NCBI GenBank assembly: GCA_034096865.1
Contig: JAWQFJ010028290.1
Location: forward strand, 1 to 25,000
Reading direction: 5' to 3'
DNA: 25,000 nucleotides
Source of the DNA: Theodoxus fluviatilis
Taxonomy: Eukaryota; Mollusca; Gastropoda; Cycloneritida; Neritidae
Shown here: positions 19,901-25,000 of the stretch, one piece after another
Layout: each line of letters begins with the position of its first letter
Numbering within the stretch: the stretch's first letter is position 1
Notes under the pieces: model-generated
The model's database searches: none
Told to the model about the DNA's origin: nothing
Seen by the model: the letters and a program-made list of their open reading frames with translations, nothing else
Translations under genes and position numbers: made by a program

Positions 19901-20062
19901 CCTGGCCTTCCTCCTCCTCTATGGGATCCTCCACTTACCTGGCCTTCCTCCTTATCTATGGGTTCATCCACTCACCTGGCCTTCCTCCTCCTCTATGGGA
20001 CTCCCCACAAAGACCACCATGCGCAGCTTGTGGTTCCTCCCCTGCCTGTGCTTGAGGGCCAG
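6949..20062 (-). CDS. PSMD4: PSMD4/Rpn10, 26S proteasome ubiquitin receptor (3' part, 8 exons)
   Basis: Exons joined in order on the minus strand: 20062-19976, 19253-19185, 17052-16991, 13090-12937, 9694-9592, 8154-7987, 7411-7344 and 7116-6949 (stop TGA). They give 879 nt, 292 residues plus stop, with all phases compatible and every intron GT-AG. Rpn10 sits in the proteasome regulatory particle between base and lid; its VWA domain holds it there and its UIMs capture polyubiquitin. Seen here: the VWA C-terminal half ([41 protein letters not shown]), UIM1 ([14 protein letters not shown], split by an intron), UIM2 ([16 protein letters not shown]), [15 protein letters not shown] and a Lys-rich tail. 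The first residue aligns with human L95, so about 94 N-terminal residues are off the right edge; the whole protein would be near 386 aa against 377 in human. Identification is from recalled family sequence. Confidence 0.96.
7178..7324. repeat. (CAGA)n tetranucleotide microsatellite in the last PSMD4 intron
   Basis: About 35 tetramers, interrupted by AAAG and CACA steps at both sides. It fills most of a 227-bp intron and ends about 18 nt from the upstream exon's donor. Confidence 0.95.
7344..7411 (-). CDS. PSMD4: PSMD4 coding exon (acidic linker)
   Basis: Minus strand, acceptor cttttcacag then ATGCTCCTG, donor GCCAAGAAG then gtgagtgg. After the split Asp codon it encodes [20 protein letters not shown] followed by KK. 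The linker varies between species; the call rests on splice sites and phase continuity with the flanking conserved exons. Confidence 0.9.
7735..7966. repeat. Interrupted (CA)n microsatellite
   Basis: CA-rich tract with acat, tgcacg and gtgtgagtg interruptions, in the 575-bp intron between the UIM2 exon and the acidic-linker exon. It ends about 20 nt from the donor. Confidence 0.93.
7987..8154 (-). CDS. PSMD4: PSMD4 coding exon (UIM2)
   Basis: Minus strand, acceptor cttgcacag then CCAGCCCCGAGG, donor GCTTCTG then gtggggca. It encodes 55 whole codons: a segment [17 protein letters not shown] (human has DDALLKMTISQQ), then [20 protein letters not shown], which is UIM2. Phase 1 at both ends. The donor is weak (gtgggg). 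Confidence 0.93.
8267..8305. repeat. Flanking direct repeat, left copy
   Basis: Starts accacatgagtggttttcat and ends cagtcaaggagatc. A near-identical copy lies at 8969-9007, and the 22-bp array lies between the two. Confidence 0.8.
8298..8945. repeat. 22-bp minisatellite, about 29 copies
   Basis: Unit: gagatctgtctgtcagcata plus ag. Units at the left and a few later ones have ctcactg instead of ctgtctg. Every unit contains the palindrome AGATCT. In the PSMD4 intron between the UIM1 and UIM2 exons. Confidence 0.95.
8969..9007. repeat. Flanking direct repeat, right copy
   Basis: Starts accacatgagtggtttccat and ends cagtcaaggagatc. It matches the segment at 8267-8305 with a few substitutions. 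Confidence 0.8.
9037..9490. repeat. 16-bp minisatellite, about 28 copies
   Basis: Unit: gattctcatcacgcaa, with a ctcaa variant that becomes frequent toward the right. The last ~80 bp alternates two diverged units (gaatttcatcactcaa and tattctcatcactcaa), giving a 32-bp higher-order period. Confidence 0.95.
9592..9694 (-). CDS. PSMD4: PSMD4 coding exon (UIM1 and linker)
   Basis: Minus strand, acceptor cattgcag then GCGCTGCGT, donor TCGGAAG then gtgggact. It encodes [18 protein letters not shown] and a Ser/Ala-rich linker ending TVSE, and ends in phase 1. ALRVSMEEQ completes UIM1, so the motif is split between this exon and the preceding one. The donor is weak (gtggga). Confidence 0.93.
9752..9865. 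repeat. (CA)n with ACCAAA interruptions
   Basis: Runs of CA separated by accaaac. It lies about 60 nt upstream (minus sense) of the UIM1 exon acceptor and abuts the G-rich segment to the right. Confidence 0.9.
9866..10280. mobile_element. G-rich segment bounded by a 13-bp inverted repeat (candidate MITE/foldback)
   Basis: It begins CAGACCTGCCTAC and ends GTAGGCAGGTCTG, a perfect 13-bp inverted repeat, with weaker similarity continuing inward. Both sides show caaaca (9860-9865 and 10281-10286), a possible 6-bp target duplication, though the flanks are CA-rich so chance is possible. The interior has about three diverged ~75-bp units (tataggagcgcttagag, caaccgaa, gtgagag), each followed by a poly-G run; the longest are 27 G (9925-9951) and 26 G (10051-10076). 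No coding capacity seen. Confidence 0.5.
10281..10492. repeat. (CA)n / ACCAAACAC microsatellite
   Basis: CA runs mixed with accaaacac and acatacac steps. It looks like the continuation of the CA tract at 9752-9865, interrupted by the G-rich segment. Confidence 0.9.
10604..11620. repeat. 28-bp minisatellite, about 36 very uniform copies
   Basis: Unit: tgctgtatggccatgagacc, then tacaaatc. Nearly all copies are identical; almost the only variant is gagacc/gaggcc, with one gagccc near 11553. Such uniformity suggests recent expansion or strong homogenisation. In the PSMD4 intron that splits UIM1. Confidence 0.96.
11720..12915. repeat. GGGACA/GGGATA hexanucleotide array with higher-order structure
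   Basis: About 1.2 kb of G3-5N3-type hexamers on the plus strand. Longer blocks recur, for example acatagacatggacacagac followed by gggacaggg near 11750, 12165, 12300 and 12745, so a higher-order unit has been copied. The plus strand is the template strand of PSMD4, so the transcript carries the C-rich complement. The array stops about 20 nt from the donor of the exon at 12937. Confidence 0.95.
12937..13090 (-). CDS. PSMD4: PSMD4 coding exon (end of VWA, start of UIM1)
   Basis: Minus strand, acceptor tgccagcag then CTCTCATCTG, donor GCCCTG then gtcagttt. It encodes [10 protein letters not shown] and, further on, [15 protein letters not shown], the start of UIM1. Of two possible AGs three bases apart, the second is chosen because it restores the conserved G-SHLV spacing; using the first would insert one serine. 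The upstream intron edge is occupied by the 66-bp array. Confidence 0.94.
13102..13291. repeat. 66-bp minisatellite, left part (about 3 copies)
   Basis: Units carry catgcccacacacaccaggc, agacaagcatggaaacatgg and accacggcactctctcc. In minus sense the array runs to within about 12 nt of the acceptor at 13091, and its cttgtctgcctg supplies part of the polypyrimidine tract. It is split from its right part by the LTR insertion. Confidence 0.93.
13721..13727 (+). promoter_or_regulatory. TATA box of the LTR
   Basis: TATAAAA, about 430 bp into the element, preceded by gtgattggttgag (inverted CCAAT). It would start transcripts near 13750. Confidence 0.6.
14623..14628 (+). terminator. ATTAAA poly(A) signal in the LTR
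   Basis: Lies in an AT-rich stretch (ttattgattaaagctgaa), about 165 bp from the right end of the LTR, with a T/G-rich stretch after it. Confidence 0.5.
14791..15216. repeat. 66-bp minisatellite, right part (about 6.4 copies)
   Basis: Same unit as 13102-13291, continuing in register after the LTR. Two units have lost ct from actctctcc. One has an extra CA. Confidence 0.95.
15217..16640. repeat. 47-bp minisatellite with 33-bp short variants
   Basis: Long unit: ggatggggtgacaaaggtca, then gccttactgtccatggcaac and tcatgca. Short units lack the tgggg-tgacaaa part. About 25 long units (17 with ggggtgac or gggtgac, 8 with ggagtgac) are mixed with short ones. In the 3.9-kb PSMD4 intron. Confidence 0.95.
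16736..16911. repeat. Interrupted (CA)n microsatellite
   Basis: CA steps with atatat, gcatgc and tatgc interruptions. About 80 nt from the donor of the exon at 16991. Confidence 0.92.
16991..17052 (-). CDS. PSMD4: PSMD4 coding exon (VWA domain, residues ~147-167)
   Basis: Minus strand, acceptor ccttgcag then GGCCTGAACACG, donor GCAGG then gtaggtct. It encodes [20 protein letters not shown] plus two bases of a glycine codon completed by the next exon. The human counterpart has GKDGT where this has ASGGA. Confidence 0.94.
17098..18776. repeat. 29-bp minisatellite, about 58 copies
   Basis: Units: ctctctacMtacagaMctag then acagtctca, with a 27-bp form lacking one tc step. Interspersed a/c variants occur at two positions, and a few units have small deletions. 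It fills most of the 2.1-kb intron. Confidence 0.95.
18777..19184. other. Unique intron sequence of PSMD4
   Basis: Between the 29-bp array and the donor at 19184. No repeats or ORFs of interest; nothing else seen. Confidence 0.6.
19185..19253 (-). CDS. PSMD4: PSMD4 coding exon (VWA domain, residues ~124-146)
   Basis: Minus strand, acceptor tttccag then ATCGTGAAAG, donor GAAGAG then gtaagtgc. It encodes 23 residues, [20 protein letters not shown] followed by GEE, with the conserved Rpn10 KKEKVNVD segment. Phase 0 at both ends; flanking introns are 722 bp and 2,132 bp. Confidence 0.95.
19254..19560. other. Unique intron sequence of PSMD4
   Basis: Between the acceptor of the exon at 19253 and the 37-bp donor array. 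It presumably holds the branch point for that acceptor. Nothing else seen. Confidence 0.6.
19561..20003 (-). repeat. 37-bp minisatellite made of exon 3' end plus 5' splice site
   Basis: In minus sense each unit reads ggatcccatagaggaggagg, then aaggccag and gtaagtgga. The right-most unit is the real end of the PSMD4 exon (SPIEEEEGQ) with donor CAG-gtgagt at 19976/19975. To its left are 12 further copies, each with CAG-gtaagt (or accag-gtaagt in the last). A few units are short (~22 bp) and keep only the donor part. Confidence 0.93.
19976..20062 (-). CDS. PSMD4: PSMD4 coding exon (VWA domain, residues ~95-123)
   Basis: Minus strand, acceptor gcttgcag then CTGGCCCTCAAG, donor GGCCAG then gtgagtgg. 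It encodes 29 residues beginning [20 protein letters not shown] and ending SPIEEEEGQ, aligning one-to-one with human residues 95-123. Both ends are phase 0. The last ~25 coding bases plus the donor are the seed of the 37-bp array immediately downstream in the intron. Read-through past the donor meets an in-frame TGA after three codons. Confidence 0.95.
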
Positions 20063-20097
20063 CTGCAAGCAGAGAGTGCTCGGTGGTGGGAAGAATT

Positions 20098-23000
20098 GAG
20101 GGAGGAGTGGGGGGAGGAGTGGAGGGAGGAGTGGAGAGAGGAGAGGAGTGGAGAGAGGAGTGGGGGGAGGAGTGGGGGGAGGAGTGGGGGGAGGAGTGGA
20201 GGGAGGAGTGGGGGGAGGAGTGGAGGGAGGAGTGGGGGGAGGAGTGGTGGGAGGAGTGGTGGGAGGAGTGGTGGGAGGAGTGGTGGGAGGAGTGGTGGGA
20301 GGAGTGGGGGGAGGAGTGGGGGGAGGAGTGGGGGGAGGAGTGGAGGGAGAAGTGGGGGGAGGAGTGGGGGGAGGAGGGGGGGGAGGAGTGGGGGGTGGAG
20401 TGGAGGGAGGAGTGGAGGGAGGAGTGGGGGGAGGAGTGGAGGGAGGAGTGGGGGGAGGAGGGAGGAGTGGAGGGAGGAGTGGGGGGAGGAGTGGGGGGAG
20501 GAGTGGATTGAGGAGTGGAGGGAGGAGTGGAGGGAGGAGTGGAGGGAGGAGTGGGGGAGGAGTGGAGGGAGGAGTGGAGGGAGGAGTGGAGGGGAGTGGA
20601 GGGAGGAGTGGATTGAGGAGTGGAGGGAGGAGTGGAGGGAGGAGGGGGGGAGGAGTGGAGGGAGGAGTGGGGGGAGGAGTGGAGGGAGGAGTGGGGGGGG
20701 AGTGGAGGGAGGAGTGGGGGGAGGAGTGGAGGGAGGAGTGGGGGGGGGGGAGGAGTGGAGGGAGGAGTGGAGGGAGGAGTGGGGGGAGGAGTGGAGGAGG
20801 AGTGGAGGGAGGAGTGGAGGGAGGAGTGGGGGGAGAAGTGGGGGGAGGAGTGGGGGGAGGTGTGGAGGGAGGAGTGGAGGGAGGAGTGGGGGGAGGAGTG
20901 GAGGGAGGAGTGGGGGGAGGAGTGGGGGGAGGAGTGGAGGGAGGAGTGGAGGGAGGAGTGGGGGGAGGAGTGGAGGGAGGAGTGGAGGGAGGAGTGGAAG
21001 GGAGGAGAGGGGGGAGGAGTGGAGGGAGGAGGGAGGGAGGAGTGGAGGGAGGAGTGGAGGGAGGAGTGGGGGAGGAGTGGGGGGAGGAGTGGAGGGAGGA
21101 GTGGGGGGAGGAGTGGGGGGAGGAGTGGAGGGAGGAGTGGAGGGAGGAGTGGAGGGAGGAGTGGAGGGAGGAGTGGAGGGGAGTGGAGGGAGGAGTGGAG
21201 GGAGGAGTGGAGGGAGGAGTGGAGGGAGGAGTGGAGGGAGGAGTGGGGGGAGGAGTGGAGGAGGAGTGGAGGGAGGAGTGCAGGGAGGAGTGGGGGGAGA
21301 AGGGGGCGAGGAGTGGAGGGAGGAGGGGGGGAGAAGTGGGGGGGGGGAGTGGAGGGAGGAGTGGAGGGAGGAGTGGGGGGGAGGGAGGGGAGGAGTGGAG
21401 GGAGGAGTGAGGGAGGAGTGCAGGGAGGAGTGGGGGGAGGAGTGGAGGGAGGAGTGGAGGGAGGAGTGGAGGGAGGAGTGCAGGGAGGAGTGCAGGAGGA
21501 GTGGGGGGAGAAGTGGGGGAGGAGTGGAGGGAGGAGTGGAGGATAGTGGGGGGAGGAGTGGGGGGAGGAGTGGGGGGAGGTGGGGGGAGGAGTGGAGGGA
21601 GAGGGGGGAGGAGTGGGGGGAGAGTGGGGGAGGAGTGGGGGGAGGAGTGGAGGGAGGGAGGAGTGGGGGGAGGAGTGGAGGGAGGAGTGGAGGGAGGAGT
21701 GGGGGGAGGAGTGGAGGGAGGAGTGGAGGGAAGAGTGGGGGGAGGAGTGGGGGGAGGAGTGGGGGGAGGAGTGGGGGGGGGGGGGAGGAGTGGAGGGAGG
21801 AGTGGGGGGAGGAGTGGGGGGAGGAGGGGGGGGAGGAGGAGGGGGGAGGAGTGGAGGGAGGAGTGGAGGGAGGAGTGGGGGGAGGAGTGGGGGAGAAGTG
21901 GGGGAGGAGGGAGGGAGGAGTGGCGGGAGGAGTGGGGGGAGAAGTGGAGGAGGATGGGGAGGAAGTGGAGGAGAGTGAGGGAGGAGGAGGAGGAGGGAGT
22001 GGGGAGGAGGAGAAGGGAGAAGTGGGAGGAGGAGTGGGGGGAGGAGTGGGGGGAGGAGGGGAGAGGAGTGGGGGGAGGAGTGGAGGGGGGAGTGGGGAGG
22101 AGTGGAGGGAGGAGGGAGGGAGGAGTGGAGGGAAGAGGAGGAGGAGTGGGGGAGGAGTGGGGGAGGAGTGGGGGGAGGAGTGGGGGGGAGTGGAGGGAGG
22201 AGTGGGGGAGGAGTGGGGAGGAAGTGGAGGGAGGAGTGGAGGGAGGGAGAGAGGAGTGGACAGAGGAGTGGAGGGAGGAGTGGAGGGAGGAGTGGGGGGA
22301 GGAGTGGGGGAGGAGTGGGGGGGGAGTGGGGGGAGGAGTGGAGGGAGGAGTGGGGGAGGAGTGGGGGAGGAGGGGGGGAGGAGTGGGAGAAGGAGTGGAG
22401 GGAGGAGTGGGGGGGGGGAGTGAAGGAGGAGTGATGGGAGGAGGAGAGAGGAGGGAGGGGGGAGGGGGGAGGAGGGAGGAGGAGTGGAGGGAGGAGTGGG
22501 GGAGGAGGGAGGGAGGAGTGGAGGGAGGAGTGGAGGGAGGAGTGGGGGAGGAGTGGAGGGAGGAGTGGGGGGAGGAGTGGGGGGAGGAGGGAGGGAGGAG
22601 TGGAGGGAGGAGTGGGGGAGGAGTGAAGGGGGAGGAGTGGAGGGAGAAGTGGAGGGGGAGGAGTGGAGGGGGAGGAGTGGAGGGGGAGGAGTGGAGGGAG
22701 GAGTGGAGGGGGGGGAGGAGGAGTGGAGGGAGGAGTGGGGGGAGGAGTGGGGGAGGAGTGGGGGGGAGTGGAGGGAGGAGTGGGGGGAGGAGTGGGGGGA
22801 GGAGTGGAGGGAGGAGTGGGGGGAGGAGAGGAGGGAGGAGAGGAGAGAGGAGTGGAGGGAGGAGTGGGGGAGGAGTGGGGGGAGGAGTGGAGGGAGGAGT
22901 GGAGGGAGGAGTGGGGGAGGAGTGGAGGGAGGAGTGGGGGGAGGTGTGGAGGGAGGAGTGGAGGGAGGAGTGGAGGGAGGAGGGGGGAGGAGTGGAGGGA

Positions 23001-24831
23001 GGAGGGGGGGAGGCAGGGAGGAGTGGAGGGAGGAGTGGACGGAGGAGTGGAGGGAGGAGGGGAGGAGTGGAGGGGAGGAGGGGGGGAGGAGTGGAGGAGG
23101 AGTGGGGGAGGAGGGGGGAGGAGTGGAGAGAGGAGGGAGAGAGGAGTGGGGGAGGAGTGGGGGAGGAGGAGGAGGAGTGGGGGAGGAGTGGGGGGAGGAG
23201 TGGGGGAGGTGTGGAGGGAGGTGGGGGGAGGAGAGGGGAGGAGTGGGGGAGGAGGGGGGAGGAGTGGAGAGAGGAGTGGGGGGAGGAGTGGAGGGAGAAG
23301 TGGGGGGAGGAGTGAAGGGAGGAGTGGAGGGATAAGTGGGGGGAGGAGTGGGGGGAGGAGTGGAGAGAGAAGTGGGGGGAGGAGTGGAGAGAGGAGGGGA
23401 GGGAGGAGGGAGGAGGAGAGGGGGGAGGAGTGGAGGGAGAGTGGGGGAGGAGTGGAGGGAGGAGGGGGGAGGAGTGGAGGGAGGAGGGAGGGAGGAGTGG
23501 AGAGAGGAGTGGGAGAGGAGTGGAGGGAGGAGGAGGGGAGGAGTGGAGGAGGGGAGGAGTGGAGGGAGGAGGGGAGGGAGGAGTGGAGGGAGGAGTGAGG
23601 GGAGGAGTGGAGGGAGGAGGGAGGAGTGGAGGGGAGGAGGAGAAGTGGAGGGAGGGGGAGGCGGGGGGAGGAGGAGGGAGGGAGGGAGGAGGAGGAGTGG
23701 AGGGAGGAGGAGGAGGGAGGGAGGAGGGAGGAGTGGAGGGGAGGAGTGGAGGAGAGGAGGGGAGTGGAGGGAGGAGAGGCGGAGGGAGGAGGAGTGGAGG
23801 GAGGAGGAGGAGTGGAGGGAGGGGAGGAGGGAGGGAGGAGGGGGAGGAGGAGGAGCGGAGGGACGAGGAGGAGTGGAGGAGGAGAGGAGTGGAGGGAGGA
23901 GGTGCGGAGTGGAGGAGAGGAGAAGGAGTGGAGGAGGAGGAGGAGTGGAGGGAGGAGGAAGGAGCGGAGGGAGGAGGAGTGGAGGGAGGAGGAGGGCGGA
24001 GGGAGGATGAGTGGAGGGAGGATGAGTGGAGGGAGGAGGAGTGGAGGGAGGTGGAGTGGAGGGAGGAGGAGTGGAGGGAGGAGGAGTGGAGGGAGGAGGA
24101 GTGGAGGGAGGAGGAGGAGTGGAGGGAGGAAGGGCGGAGGGAGGAGGAAGGGCGGAGGGAGGAGGAGTGGAGGGAGGAGGGTGGAGGGAGGAGGGTGGAG
24201 GGAGGAGGAGGAGGAGTGGAGGGAGGAGGAGGAGTGGAGGGAGGAGGAGGAGTGGAGGGAGGAGGAGGAGTGGAGGGAGGAGGAGTGGAGGGAGGAGGAG
24301 TGGAGGGGAGGAGGAGGGAGGAGGGAGGAGGAGGAGCGGAGGGAGGAGGAGGAGGGAGGGAGGAGGAGGGAGGAGGGAGGAGAGGAGCGGAGGGAGGAGG
24401 GAGGGAGGAGGAGGAGGAGCGGAGGGAGGAGGAGGGTGGAGGGAGGAGGAGTGGAGGGAGGAGGAGTGGAGGGAGGAGGAGGAGTGGAGGGAGGAGGAGG
24501 AGGAGGGAGGAGAGGAGCGGAGGGAGGAGGAGGAGTGGAGGGAGGAGGAGGAGTGGAGGGAGGAGGAAGAGCGGAGGGAGGAGGAGTGGAGGGAGGAGGA
24601 GGAGTGGAGGGAGGAGGAGGAGTGGAGGGAGGAGGAAGGGCGGAGGGAGGAGGAGTGGAGGGAGGAGGAGGAGTGGAGGGAGGAGGAGGAGCGGAGGGAG
24701 GAGGAAGGGCGGAGGGAGGATGAGTGGAGGGAGGAGGAAGGGCGGAGGGAGCTGGAGTGGAGGGAGGAGGAGGAGTGGAGGGAGGAGGAGGAGCGGAGGG
24801 AGGAGGAGGAGCGGAGGGAGGAGGAAGAGGG
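20098..24831. repeat. 4.7-kb purine-rich array (GGAGGAGTGGAG-type)
   Basis: Plus strand is nearly all A/G with single T's; basic unit about 12 bp (ggaggagtggag / ggaggagtgggg). From roughly 23690 rightward the unit lengthens to 15-18 bp by added gga triplets. The minus strand is the pyrimidine-rich sense strand of the PSMD4 intron, ending about 35 nt before the acceptor at 20063. Open frames above 1,600 codons on the minus strand and 858 on the plus strand follow from the lack of stops and are not genes. Confidence 0.95.
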
Positions 24832-24890
24832 ATCGAGAATAAGGAGGTGAGCAGGGTAGCAGGCAATGTCCACTATCGTACTTTCATTGG

Positions 24891-24997
<107 letters not shown>

Positions 24998-25000
24998 TTC

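Noticed and set aside
19847..22423. Plus-strand 858-codon Gly/Arg/Glu-rich frame
   Set aside because: Shadow of the purine array; it crosses the antisense of a confirmed exon and has no recognisable domain.
19956..24873. Very long minus-strand frames (over 1,600 codons) rich in Ser/Pro/Leu
   Set aside because: They translate the C/T-rich array, which has no stops; the sequence is low-complexity, overlaps a PSMD4 exon in the wrong frame and is intronic.

Overview
The window is eukaryotic, almost certainly metazoan nuclear DNA. It carries one intron-rich gene with GT-AG splice sites, fragments of two non-LTR retrotransposons, one LTR-type insertion and very many tandem repeats. The mix of RTE-like and RNase-H-bearing non-LTR elements with dense minisatellites fits a marine invertebrate. 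A mollusc, perhaps a gastropod, is my guess; this is inference and no single marker proves it.

The one host gene is on the minus strand: the 3' part of PSMD4/Rpn10, the ubiquitin receptor of the 26S proteasome. Eight coding exons (20062 down to 6949) join in frame without a stop. They give 292 residues, from a position equivalent to human L95 to the C-terminal lysine: the end of the VWA domain, both ubiquitin-interacting motifs and the Lys-rich tail. The exons for the first ~94 residues must lie beyond the right edge. Coding sequence is only 879 bp of 13.1 kb. All seven internal introns hold tandem repeats, and the partial upstream intron holds a 4.7-kb purine/pyrimidine array.

Layout, left to right. 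1-410: AT-rich with two poly-T tracts. 475-808: RTE-like reverse transcriptase fragment (minus). 812-1987: 26-bp-class minisatellite. 2000-3500: decayed 3' half of an RNase-H-bearing non-LTR retrotransposon (minus). 3798-4412: 34-bp array. 4670-6003: 36-bp array open in all six frames. 6056-6545: 24-bp array. 6615-20062: PSMD4 exons and 3' UTR, with introns full of tetranucleotide, CA, 22-bp, 16-bp, 28-bp, hexanucleotide, 66-bp, 47-bp, 29-bp and 37-bp repeats, a 1,499-bp probable solo LTR inserted in the 66-bp array, and a 415-bp G-rich inverted-repeat segment. 20098-24831: GGAGGAGTGG-type array. 24892-24995: (CT)n. By my rough sum about two thirds of the window is tandem repeat.

The most notable observation is the 37-bp array at 19561-20003. 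Its unit is the 3' end of a PSMD4 exon plus its 5' splice site, so the real donor is followed by about 12 decoy donors, each closer to the U1 consensus than the real one. The 66-bp array similarly reaches to within about 12 nt of a 3' splice site, and a solo LTR later inserted in register into that array.
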